From Sanderia malayensis (lineage: Eukaryota; Cnidaria; Scyphozoa; Semaeostomeae; Pelagiidae), in NCBI GenBank assembly GCA_013076295.1, contig RQOL01000699.1:1178001-1242000 (forward strand): a stretch of DNA of 64,000 nucleotides, given 5' to 3'. Shown piece after piece: positions 12,064 through 21,166 of this stretch (positions within the stretch are counted from its first letter, which is position 1; every line of letters begins with the position of its first letter). The notes beneath the pieces are model-generated. The model saw only the letters and a list, made by a program, of their open reading frames with translations. It was not told where the DNA came from and did not search any database. A program made the translations under genes and the position numbers.

Positions 12064-13143
12064 ATGTCAAAACAAGTGGTTATCAGCGAAAGAAAGAAGG
12101 CGTACGTGTATTTACTTCGACAGGAGTCGAAGCTCTCTTATCGAGAGATCGCTAGACGGTGTAAGATCTCAAAGTCTAGCGTGGAAAGGATCTGCAAAGA
12201 GGGATTGGATGAGAAAGTCCCTAAGAAAAGGAGTGGCAGGCCGGAAATTCTAAGCCGCAGGGACAAAGATCGCTTCCTTCGCAAGTTTAAAACTATGAGG
12301 GAAAGCAATCCTAATGTCCATGTGATGGATGTGGCGAAGGAGTGCGAAATCACGGAGGTAAGTAAAAAGACCTTGTGCCGAGTCTTTACTAACTCCGGCT
12401 ATCAGTATATTCGCCCTCGAAGGAAGGGCCTGCTGACTCTGAAAGACAAAAAGAAGAGGGTGGCATATGCCCTGAAGGCGCTGAAAGACACCAGCCCTGC
12501 TTTTTGGACAGATGATGTGTTGCTGTACCTGGATGCAGTATCCTTCGTCCATAAGTCCAATCCATACGAGGATGCTTTGTCCCCAGCAGGCAGAGTCTGG
12601 AGGAAGCCGGGTGAAGGCCTGGAAATTACTGCGAAGGGGAGCAAGGATCTGCCAGGTGGAAGGGTATGTCACTATGTGGTAGGTATTTGCCATGGTGCTG
12701 GGGCTGTATTGGTGGAGGAGTATTCCACCATGAATGGCAGGTATTTTTCTAATTTTATTGAATCGACATTGCACCAAGTTCTTTTAGATAGAGCGAGATT
12801 AACAGGGAAAGAGAAGCTTTTATTTTTGCAGGACAATGACCCAAGCCAGAACAGTGCCATGGCAAGAGATGCAATGAAGAACATTGGAGCAGAAGTCGTC
12901 AAAATTCCACCAAGGTCCCCGGACATCAACCCGATAGAGAACTTTTTTCACAACGTTAAAAGACAATTGAAGAAGGATGCATTGGAAAGAAGGATAACAA
13001 GAGAGACTTTTAATGATTTCAAACTCAGAATTATAGATACTATTACTAATTATGATACAGATATAATAGACAAGACAATTCAAAGCATGTACAATCGTTT
13101 AACTATAATTTCTAAGAATAAAGGTTGTAGAACTAAGTATTAA
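12064..13143 (+). CDS. Tc1/mariner-like DD34E transposase
   Basis: Intact single-exon ORF of 359 residues. Residues about 15-46 form a paired-type helix-turn-helix (LSYREIARRCKISKSSVERI), and a GRP motif at 58-60 resembles the AT-hook-like linker of this superfamily. Catalytic acids: Asp157 in LYLDAVS, Asp257 in LQDNDP and Glu292 in SPDINPIEN, with 34 residues between the last two (DD34E). Such enzymes cut DNA at terminal inverted repeats and insert at TA. I chose the ATG at 12064; the AT-rich leader has no better start. It converges on the Rep gene. No private terminal inverted repeats were found around it, so it seems to belong to the larger unit, though a nested independent insertion is possible. 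Confidence 0.9.
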   Translation: MSKQVVISERKKAYVYLLRQESKLSYREIARRCKISKSSVERICKEGLDEKVPKKRSGRPEILSRRDKDRFLRKFKTMRESNPNVHVMDVAKECEITEVSKKTLCRVFTNSGYQYIRPRRKGLLTLKDKKKRVAYALKALKDTSPAFWTDDVLLYLDAVSFVHKSNPYEDALSPAGRVWRKPGEGLEITAKGSKDLPGGRVCHYVVGICHGAGAVLVEEYSTMNGRYFSNFIESTLHQVLLDRARLTGKEKLLFLQDNDPSQNSAMARDAMKNIGAEVVKIPPRSPDINPIENFFHNVKRQLKKDALERRITRETFNDFKLRIIDTITNYDTDIIDKTIQSMYNRLTIISKNKGCRTKY

Positions 13144-14064
13144 TGAAATTTTTGTATATACAGTTGCAGACTTGGGTAAAATATTTATCCACGGAATATT
13201 CTTGTTTGTAGATTGCAGCAGCAGGGGATAAAGTTATTGAAATAAACGTAGAAGTTCTCGTATTATTGTAAGTACAAATTGACTATTGTCATTACGTGAT
13301 ATGTCACATTATTTGAAACGGTAAAAATTGTTGTCAGCCCGTGATGTATGTTCAAATGAAATGAACTGAAGTGTCAAAAAATATTGTTTGTTTTCACTTT
13401 CATTGTCCACTAATATTTTGAATACAATGCACTTGTATTCTGCAAATGAGACACCCAGGAATCAAATACACGTGGTGCAAGGGGTCATACCAGGAAGTCA
13501 GGCTCATGGCAAATAGTATGCATCCCTACGATTTACACTACAATTTACAGTATAAAATAATTAAAAACAGGGTGTTCTCCTTCACAGAGAGGAATGAAGA
13601 TGTTTTTAAAAGATGTACATCACTAATGTACATAATCTACACATTTTTATTTGTTTTTTTTTAACACTTTCACAGAGATATGAAGGAAAGATTGGCCAGT
13701 TTACAAAATCGTTGAATAGAAAGTCACATGACTTGTCTTTTAATCTCTTGGAAGTGTAAACCGTGGAGGTTATTTGGATATTTCTCAGCAATTGAAAAGG
13801 TCGTATGTTCACTTATTATCTCCAAAGATGTACATAAATTGTGTACATCTTTTATACATATTTCCAAAGTTTATTACGAGATGTGAATGGAAATATTTGT
13901 CTTTTTCCTAGTGTAAACTGTTGTGTAAACTGTCCCAGCTTGGGAAGACACCAATACAATACATAGCGGGACACTGATTAGAACAAAAGGTAATGCAGCA
14001 AAGTAATACAATTATAACAAAAACGATTATACGTGCTCACGAGGCTGTCTATTGTTCATTTATT
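13144..14064. other. Spacer between convergent transposase and Rep genes
   Basis: AT-rich spacer without a convincing gene. It holds a strong hairpin at 13824-13852 and a related motif AAAAGATGTACATCA near 13608. Both gene ends point into it. Confidence 0.6.
13824..13852. terminator. Perfect hairpin between the convergent genes
   Basis: AAAGATGTACA, a seven-base loop, then TGTACATCTTT: a perfect 11-bp inverted repeat. Its place between two converging 3' ends fits a transcription-end or replication hairpin, but function is inference. Confidence 0.4.
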
Positions 14065-15348
14065 TCAGTCCATGTCCAACAACAGTCTTGCAAAACAACA
14101 ACCACAAGGTGGTACCATCTTCTGCTCACTGGCCTTGATTTGATGGTGAAAGGCGAAGTATCTCCAACGAACATCCATCATCTCAGTCTCCTTGTCATCA
14201 ATAATGGAGCCTTTGATGAACATAATGCGAGACTTTGATGTTGCAAATACTGGAATGTCGTTGGAGAACTCGATATCCTTGGCATAACTGGTTTTAGGCG
14301 CAGCAAAATGAACAACGTGGCCCTCCAACAACAACAGCATGTCACTCCAAGGCAAGATGGCTGGCGTATAACGAAAGTCATTCAGAAAGATGACCTCTTT
14401 CTCTTCAACCCCTAGCCACGCATACGAACATGTCGCAGGTGAGACAAAAGTGTTGTAAATCACTCTTAGGGGATCAAGAATAAATGTTTTGCCGCAGTTC
14501 GCTGGACCAGTAATATATAAATTACGACCCTTTCCTCGACCCATGGCAAGTAATTTAACAACAGCATCAGCAAATGTGCTTCGCTGGATGCTGTTGTTTT
14601 TTAGAATTTCCTTTCCACAAACCAACCACTCACCTTGACAGACACACTTGTCGTTGTAGGCCTTCTTCAAGAGGTCAATTCTTGACATTGAACGTCTCTC
14701 CAACGTTTGCTGTGCTGTTTCCATTGCCCAGACAGACTGCACAAGTTCACTGATTCGTTTCTCGCCTTTGTTCAAGACAAACTCATACAGCCTGCTGTCA
14801 CCATCTGTTTTCTTCTTCTTGGCCAGTGCCAGGAAGTGTAACTTGGAGTCAATGCCGTTGGAGAGAATCATATCAGAGACTTCCAAATTACCCAACCTGC
14901 TGCTCTTCTGTGTGGCATCCAAACCACAAGCAGATGTCCTGCTTCGCTTCTTCATTGCTGGCAGGGTCTTTGGAGCACCTTTCAAGGTAGGATGACCTTC
15001 ACTTCTCAGAACTTGGCTATCTAGCTTTGTGACATATTCATATGCTGTGTGATAGCCAGGATGTCCTGAGAAGTGTACGACAATGTCCTTTGTCTCTTGT
15101 AGGTGCTTCTTTACTTTCGACCAGCGCTGAAGCTTGTCCAGCAGGACACACATGTGGAAATGGACACCACCGTCCTGATGATTTTCCATGCAGCAAGCCC
15201 ACTGTAGTATGATGGCTGTAGTGACTGCATGGAATGCTGCAACAACTGTTTCGGAGAATGACCTCCTATCATATTTGCCAGTGTCTGCTTGACTGTATGT
15301 TATTAGGTAAGCCCTTCTAACATTATCAACGTTTAATGATGATGCCAT
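14065..15348 (-). CDS. HUH-Rep endonuclease with SF3 helicase domain
   Basis: Intact 427-residue ORF. The N-terminal half has rolling-circle replication motifs in order: I, AYLITYSQ (13-20); II, HFH (63-65); III, YVTK (105-108) with candidate nicking Tyr105. The C-terminal half has an SF3 helicase: Walker A GPANCGKT (281-288), Walker B VIFLND (319-324) and a motif C-like PVFATS (366-371). These proteins nick and join the origin strand and unwind DNA in small circular ssDNA viruses and plasmids. Motif C has Ser rather than the usual Asn, and no parvovirus-size N-terminus is present. The first ATG, giving MASSL, is at 15348; an upstream TTG extension is non-coding. Neighbours on the same contig are host genes, so it is integrated. 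The unbroken frame suggests recent arrival or use. Family is inferred from motifs only. Confidence 0.85.
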   Translation of the reverse strand: MASSLNVDNVRRAYLITYSQADTGKYDRRSFSETVVAAFHAVTTAIILQWACCMENHQDGGVHFHMCVLLDKLQRWSKVKKHLQETKDIVVHFSGHPGYHTAYEYVTKLDSQVLRSEGHPTLKGAPKTLPAMKKRSRTSACGLDATQKSSRLGNLEVSDMILSNGIDSKLHFLALAKKKKTDGDSRLYEFVLNKGEKRISELVQSVWAMETAQQTLERRSMSRIDLLKKAYNDKCVCQGEWLVCGKEILKNNSIQRSTFADAVVKLLAMGRGKGRNLYITGPANCGKTFILDPLRVIYNTFVSPATCSYAWLGVEEKEVIFLNDFRYTPAILPWSDMLLLLEGHVVHFAAPKTSYAKDIEFSNDIPVFATSKSRIMFIKGSIIDDKETEMMDVRWRYFAFHHQIKASEQKMVPPCGCCFARLLLDMD

Positions 15349-16753
15349 TATGATAATAATATATAAACAATGTAGAAAGGCTAGTGAGTACGCAGTTGTG
15401 AAAATGATAACAGTAATTGATTGCAACCGTCATGTTATGCGCAATAAATTTGAATTTGAAACTTCCTGCTGTTTTACTATTGTTTTCTTATGGTATTGAC
15501 ATTGCCAGGATTTCACCCCTTGCTGAGAGACACCTTTAAAGGACTGGCATGTTTCAAGGACAATCACTGTTGACAGATATGCCACAATTAATCAGATTAC
15601 ATAGTTCAAGTATTACTATATCATGCAGATAATAAATAATATTTTGCTTCCAAAAGTTACTCCTTTCCACGTGACTATTCTCTACGTTTTTCTACCCTGC
15701 ACGTGTAGCAGGGTTTTCAAGTTTTTGGTCCAAGTTAACGAACATGCATTTTAAAGATACTTCTAAAACATTTCCACACTCCTTTTTTCACAATATGTTC
15801 ATCAACCCTTGTTCTTATTGCCAAAATCGTTTCCACAAAAAAAACAATTCGTAACGGACAACACGACCACTTTCGAGCTCCATTTGGGCCAAAAATGGGA
15901 CAATCACTTGGTATGACGTCATGCGTAATATATAGAAAAATTTTAACATGCTCATCGAGATCAGCGCCCTTGAAAACCCGAGAAAACACGAAAACCAGCT
16001 TTATAAGTGGTGTATTTGAAGAATTTGCTAGGGGAGAAAAGTCCTGGCACACCCAGGATTTTAGCAGGTTTTACACGCATACTTCAAGTTCAGGAACATG
16101 CGTTTTTCAGACACTTTTAAAACATTTTCAGACTCGTTTTTTTCACAATATGTTCACAATACCTTTTTCTCTTTGCCAAAATCGTTTCCACAAAAAAAAC
16201 AATTCGTTTCGGACAACACGATCACTTTAGAGCTCCATTTGGGCCAAAAATGGGACAATCACTCAGTTTGACGTCATTTGACGTCATGCGTAATATATAG
16301 AAAATTTTTGACATGCTCGTCGAGATCAGCGCCCTTGAAAACCTCAGAAAACACGAAAACCAGCTTTATAAGTGATGTATTTCAAGAAATTGATAGGGGA
16401 CAAAAGTCATGGGACACCCAGGATTTTAACAGGTTTTACACGCATACTTCAAGTTCACGAACATGCCTTTTTCAGACACTTTTATAACATTTTCAGACTC
16501 GTTTTTTTCACAATATATTCACAATACCCTGTTCTCTTTCCCAAAATGGTTTCCACAAAAAAAACAATTCGTTTCGGACAACACGACCACTTTAGAGCTC
16601 CAAATGTGCCAAAAATGGGACAATCACGTGGTATGACGTCATACGTGCGATATAGAAAATTTTTGACATGCTCATCGAGATCAGCGCCCTTGAAAACCCC
16701 AGAAAACACGAAAACCAGCTTTATAAATGACGTGTTTCAAGAATTTGATACCA
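15349..16753. repeat. Right direct repeat: Rep upstream region plus three tandem repeats
   Basis: Same sequence as 10181-11585, including the NANTATTAC-like motif (15608-15616), the three 355-365 bp units (from about 15739, 16094 and 16457) and TGACGTCA at 15914, 16269, 16279 and 16634. It lies directly upstream of the minus-strand Rep gene and so should contain its promoter. Confidence 0.85.
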
Positions 16754-16754
16754 G

Positions 16755-17038
16755 ACAATAGGGGACAAAAGTCGTGGGACACCCAGGATTTTAGCAAGTT
16801 TTACACGCATACTTCATCCCCCTCCCCCCCATAACAATGTTGTTTGTAGAGGCGGTGTTTTTCAATATCGCCGAAATTCTTTTGGCCCGACGACAAGAAA
16901 GGACTGGTGCACAAGACAACATTGTTTTGGGGGGAGTGGGGGGTCGCATTCTGCTAACAGAGAACAAAGTGTGCAGAAGCACAGCATTATGGGATGAAAT
17001 TTTCAGGTGTCCCGAGGACTTTTGTCCCCTATTGTACA
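16755..17038. mobile_element. Inverted-repeat element, GGACAAAAGTC family, copy 1
   Basis: About 284 bp bounded by AATAGGGGACAAAAGTCGTG (16755 on) and its inverse CTTTTGTCCCCTATTGTA (about 17020-17037), with imperfect arms of about 27 bp. The first 60 bp also match the ends of the tandem repeats at 11217 and 16385. It carries no ORF of its own and abuts the right direct repeat. Relatives are at 43569 and 46671. Confidence 0.7.
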
Positions 17039-17063
17039 CACGGCTAAAAAATCCGGAATCTTA

Positions 17064-17996
17064 GCCCTTGGAAACTCGTTGGGCTCCAATGAATCAGAGG
17101 ATTGCCTGCGATTCCCCGTTACGTACGGTCGACATCCTTCCATCGTTCCGGGTTTTCCCCATGCCAAGAATGGAACGACAAATAGCCATGCGACTGGGGA
17201 CCTGTCAATCAACATGATGCATGACCATGGTTCTTCTTCAGCAAGGGAGAAACGAAGGGCATCGCATCGATACCAGAGAAGATCGTCTCTTGCACCTGAA
17301 TATTCGCCGAATGGTGAAGGGATGTTGCAATCATTCAACGTAAATGTAAGTGCGTTACATTGTATTTTGTTTTGAAACACCGTAAATCCTCGAATGCAAA
17401 AATGAATTTTTGGATGGAGGCTTATTTCAAAGTTTTGCTTTTTCCTCAAAGGTTGACAGAAAAAAGACAATATAATTTTCTCAATCAACTAAAATAAATT
17501 AACTCATCTAACTGTATAGCTATTGTCCTGTGGGGGCTTTCTCAAAATAAGATATTATTCTGCAATGGTGCTTATTTGCAAAAATTATTTTTTAGGGGGG
17601 CTTATTCGAGGATTTACGGTACACGTACACCTTTTTTTTATAACAAAGCAGTACTGAAAAATGAGAAAAGATAAAGAAGCTGCAGTACAGTACTCGAGCC
17701 TAAAAGTTACGCGCGTGCGTAATAACGCCCAATCAAGTTAGGGGTTAATTCGAGATGACTCTGAAATAGTATCATCTTCCTATTTGCTTTTTATGCAGGG
17801 TAAAAATAGAAATGTTTCCACGGATGATGACAACTGTGAACTTGGCTGGATGAAAAGACCTTTGGGTGGAAATCGAAAAACAAAAGAAACATTATTTGAG
17901 CAGAGAAGGCACAGGAGAGTCAGTCATGGTTACAATCATAAAAAGAAGCCAAAACTACAGCTTCCACAATTGGCAATTAAACGAGGTTTTTAATTT
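17064..17996 (+). CDS. Unrecognised ORF with two compatible exons, possibly a partial gene
   Basis: I do not recognise this product. An open block from an acceptor-like TCTTAG at about 17063 to a good donor (AAT/GTAAGT at 17350) joins in phase 0 to an exon that starts after TTATGCAG at about 17798 and stops at 17991-17993. The inferred peptide of about 160 residues is basic and Ser/Arg-rich (SSSAREKRRASHRYQRRSS, then NHKKKPKLQLPQLAIKRGF at the end) with no signal peptide or membrane span. No ATG begins the first block, so a first exon may lie upstream, possibly beyond the inserted element. The intron contains a CGTAAATCC-family element (17378-17622). Matching splice phase supports a gene; lack of a start and of a known family keeps confidence low. 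Confidence 0.35.
17378..17622. mobile_element. Inverted-repeat element, TACCGTAAATCC family, copy 1
   Basis: Starts ACACCGTAAATCCTCGAAT and ends with the inverse TTCGAGGATTTACGGTA. About 245 bp, non-coding, in an intron. GCTTATT motifs recur inside. Relatives are at 41776, 45205 and 61191. Confidence 0.8.
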
Positions 17997-18271
17997 CTAG
18001 ATATTTCATTATTTGGTATCTTTACCAGGCTTGTCATGTAAATCTAATTTGAACAAATTGGTCAGAGTTTTGCAAGATATGTCTTCTCTTCCTTTTCATT
18101 ACACTTGAACCACAAATACATTTCTTTCATCCAACATCAGACTGGTAGTGAGTTCATTCGAGCATTATACAGACACGCAAATGCATTCTGTATCCCAAGC
18201 AGATGACAACAGAAAGAGACAAGATTATATTTTTAACTGGCATTGCTAATCATGTTAATAAACAAATTTCA

Positions 18272-18982
18272 TTACTGAGCTTCTTTGGTTGCTCTTGTGT
18301 ATATCATCTGGGAACTGTGTTTGCTGACCTCACGAATCAAACCTTTCGATAACAGCTCCTTGAGACTCGATCTTGCCAATGAAACTCTGATCTTCAGTCT
18401 TTCTGAGACAACAGATGGAGTAATAAGCTTGTAGCTTGGAACTTCTTTGTAAAGCTTGTCCCTTGTGGCTTTGTCTAAAAGCACCATGTTGTTCAACTTG
18501 TCTCTGACTTTTCCTTTGGACCACTTCTTCTTTTTTGCTTTGCCACCAGAGCCCGAAGGCTTGGCCTTCTTTTGGGACTGACCCTTGTCAGTTTTGCCTT
18601 TCTGCTGTTGCTTGGGAGGCTAAAAGCAGAAACAAAATGTCGGTAATAATTGACAGATATTACACCTCTGTTAAAATTTCAAACAAAAGCAACCTCTCAA
18701 GAAGTCATATCAAACAAAGCTCTACTCTACTACGGCTGTTCATTTAAATACACTCTTCCATAGTTTTCGCCTTCGAGTAGTAACATGGTTCAGTCGCTAT
18801 TAGGCTAGGCCATTCTCATTCGCATCACTCCAAATTCTTAATATTCGACTAGTCCACTTCGGAGATATTCAAGGCTCCATTTGGTGTAAATCAATTAATC
18901 AGGTCTCCTTCTCATTAGTTGAATTTAAATATTTCATTAATTTCATGTACGATTTATGTTATTTAAAAGAAAACCTTACCAT
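18272..18982 (-). CDS. RPS25: 40S ribosomal protein S25
   Basis: Small-subunit ribosomal protein, 116 residues (human 125). Exon 2 is 18272-18619 and encodes PPKQQQKG, a Lys-rich linker, then the conserved [16 protein letters not shown] and the winged-helix core with [16 protein letters not shown] and [14 protein letters not shown]. It opens after an AG acceptor exactly at Pro2, in phase 0. The initiator appears to be its own coding exon: on the minus strand ATG at 18980-18982 is followed at once by GTAAGG, so only the Met codon precedes the intron. The C-terminal tail (KEAQ) is shorter than in vertebrates. It runs head to head with EMC6, whose ATG lies 468 bp away. Confidence 0.92.
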
Positions 18983-19450
18983 TTTGAAGCTGTATTGCCA
19001 ACCTACGTTGGTTCGAAAAGAAAGAACCACACGAGGTGGCTGACTAATTTTAGGAGGCTGGAGCGACCCGATCCAGACTCTTCACATGCGAAGTTTCTGA
19101 TATTTAACATGCACCCAAACCTGTCTATGACGTTAAATGCAATTACGTATTTGATGCAAAAGGAATACAGAAATCGTTTGCGTTCAACAAATTTGTTAGA
19201 ATACGAGTGGTAATTTCATGAACAAAGCGTAAGAAAAAGCATTAGTAGTAAAAATACCATGATAGATTAGCTGATCAACGCTTATGACGTATTAAATGAT
19301 TTTAGTGCATACTCTACATGATTAGCCTTATAGTGCAAAAGCTAAATTTGGCCTAAGCATTGGGTGCTTGTTAGCTTCAAGAAGGAAAATATCACTAATA
19401 AAGCTACTTATTTCTGAGGAGATTCAACTCTTGGTCACATCCAAAGCATT
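18983..19450. promoter_or_regulatory. Shared promoter region of RPS25 and EMC6
   Basis: A 468-bp spacer between two divergent housekeeping genes, so a bidirectional promoter is likely. An open frame across 18956-19213 is not supported as a gene. No TATA box is obvious. Confidence 0.4.
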
Positions 19451-19786
19451 ATGGCAGACGAAGAAGGATTCCAGGATACAGAATTTGAGAAGTATAACCC
19501 TTTAGCTATCAGAAGTAACATAAATGTCGTGGACTATTCAAGAGCATTTCTTGCTGTGATCTCAGGCTCCTCTGCAGGGATCTTAGGCCTGACAGGCCTA
19601 CAAGGCTTTGTATTCTATCTAGCTCTGTCTCTACTCATGTCCGTTTTACTGGTGTTCAAGACGGGAAAGCATTGGGACAGGTTTTTCTTATCAAGATGGA
19701 GCATGTGGGGTGCTGGAATATTTGGAGAACTCTTTACGTATTTATTAGTTTGGACTTTTATGTATGGAATGATACACGTGTTTTGA
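19451..19786 (+). CDS. EMC6: ER membrane protein complex subunit 6
   Basis: Single-exon gene of 111 residues, the usual EMC6 length. EMC6 is a core membrane subunit of the ER membrane protein complex, an insertase for tail-anchored and multipass proteins. The sequence begins MADEEGF, has a cytosolic N-terminus with YNPLAIRSNINVVDYSRAF, then hydrophobic helices around residues 35-55, 57-75 and 90-108. The signature DYSRAFLAVISGSSAGILG is typical of the family. Kozak context is CATTATGGC. The gene lies head to head with RPS25. Intronless EMC6 genes are known in other animals, so absence of introns here is not odd. Confidence 0.95.
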   Translation: MADEEGFQDTEFEKYNPLAIRSNINVVDYSRAFLAVISGSSAGILGLTGLQGFVFYLALSLLMSVLLVFKTGKHWDRFFLSRWSMWGAGIFGELFTYLLVWTFMYGMIHVF

Positions 19787-20159
19787 ATTTGATGGAATGT
19801 ACACCACACTCGAGGTTAGATGTATCAAGCATTTTGGCTATTGGATACCATAGGAATTTGCAGACAAGATATTGAATTATTTTGGAAGTTGAAACTTGAT
19901 ATTGGCACATCTCAAGTGAAGCCAAATGTTCAACAAATTGTGGAAAAGGATATTTATCAGATTAAAATGCTACTTATACAGTTATCAATATTAATTAATT
20001 AAAAAATTCAAATTGTGTGTTAAATATATAGAAGCACACAGAGATGATCACTGTTATGTAATCAAATAGAGCAAAGTTGTTATAGAAAATATTGAGCCAC
20101 AAATAAATAATTTCACTTGCTACCTATTGACATTCACTTATTTTTCTACTTATCTTTTA
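19787..20159. other. Spacer between the convergent EMC6 and LIPT2 genes
   Basis: AT-rich 3' flanks of two convergent genes, with AATAAATAA near 20102. Nothing else seen. Confidence 0.5.
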
Positions 20160-20987
20160 TCAAACAATTATTTCTTTTTTGTGAAAATCCTCCTCTAATA
20201 TCAGTTCACAATTAAATTTCTTTTTCAAATTATCTAAAAATATGGGCAATACATTGTCTATTGTTATTTCTTTATTAAGTTCCTTGGATAAAGATGTGAC
20301 ACTTTTCCCAGCAATGCCGCAAGGTACAATGTGATTGAACCAATTCAAATCTGTATTGCAGTTGAGAGCCAGTCCATGTGATGTTATGTATTTGCTCACA
20401 TGCACACCTGGAGATAAATAGAAAAAAATACTGTAGTTACACTGTACAATACTTTAACTCCCAAAGTTGTATGGGCTTTTTAACATTTCAAATTCTGACA
20501 AACGGTTACCTATAGCAGCTATTTTACGATCTTCAATCCATACTCCGATGTCTTCAGTTCTGTTCACAAATACTCCAAATTCTGCACAGGTTTTTATAAT
20601 CACCTCTTCGAGACTATTGATGTACCAGCGAATGCTAGTTCTATAATTCCGTAAATTAAGAATAGGATAGCAAACCAGTTGCCCTGGTCCGTGAAATGTT
20701 ATTAGCCCACCCCGATTTGTAGTCCAGAACTCTGCACCGATTTGCCTTAACCTATTTTCAATCTCATGCGTTTCTTTTCCAGATAAGCCTAAGTAGGGAG
20801 TTTTTCGTCTTCCGATAGTGTAGACAGGATTGTGCTCCACTAAAAGCAAGGTATCTTGTGGTTCTTCCAAGTGTTTTTCAGAAATACATTGCAATTTTGC
20901 TTGCTCTAAAGATCGCATATATTGCATTGCGGGTTGATACGCCATGCGTTGAAGGTTCCTCACAGCAACCAATGGTTTGGAGGCCAT
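20160..20987 (-). CDS. LIPT2: Lipoyl(octanoyl) transferase LIPT2, mitochondrial
   Basis: Moves octanoyl groups from acyl carrier protein to lipoyl domains (H protein of glycine cleavage), the first step of mitochondrial lipoate synthesis. Two exons: 20510-20987 and 20160-20407, joined across a 102-bp GT-AG intron inside the AAIG-VHVSKY stretch; product 241 residues. Seen: [30 protein letters not shown], the catalytic-type Lys in DRKIAAIG, and [12 protein letters not shown] followed by HIVPCGI with the active-site-type Cys. The order is that of the LipB/LIPT2 family. The N-terminus is basic and could target mitochondria. I chose the ATG at 20987 (MASKPL); the frame also reads upstream from a GTG, which is unlikely. 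Head to head with PUDP. Confidence 0.94.
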
Positions 20988-21166
20988 TTTGTACACAAAT
21001 AGATGGAGTCTATCTAGATGAATATTTGACTAAGTTCAGTTTCACTCATTCCATTCGAATTGGCAAAAAGCAGCGTGCTTCCAAGTGAAACTGAGGACAA
21101 ATATTCGTCTGACTTGTCTTTGGCTGGCTTGGCTTCGATTTTCGAAGAATTACGTCATCAAGCAAG
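20988..21166. promoter_or_regulatory. Bidirectional promoter of LIPT2 and PUDP
   Basis: Only 179 bp separate the two start codons. It contains an imperfect inverted pair: ATATTTGACTAAGTTCAGTTTCACT (21025 on) and AAGTGAAACTGAGGACAAATAT (21081 on), arms of about 20 bp. Confidence 0.6.

Larger units (their letters stand above)
10164..16753. mobile_element. Rep plus transposase element: 5,168-bp unit with 1,422-bp direct repeats
   Basis: Positions 10164-11585 and 15332-16753 look identical and are offset by 5,168 bp. Between the repeats lies unique sequence with a DD34E transposase gene (+, 12064-13143) and an HUH-Rep/SF3-helicase gene (-, 14065-15348) that converge on a 921-bp spacer. The repeat block starts inside the Rep gene: the first codons of a second Rep copy are visible at 10164-10180 before the gap cuts it off. 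In a circle or tandem array the block would separate two divergently transcribed genes, as in ambisense Rep-encoding circular DNA genomes. The left and right copies part ways after position 11585/16753. No outer target-site duplication could be assigned because the left edge is in the gap. Confidence 0.65.

Noticed and set aside
14065..15426. Longer Rep with 26 extra N-terminal residues
   Set aside because: That extension starts at a TTG and has no conserved motif; the ATG at 15348 directly precedes the Rep domain.
18956..19213. 85-residue ORF between RPS25 and EMC6
   Set aside because: It overlaps the RPS25 first exon and promoter on the other strand and matches no family I know.
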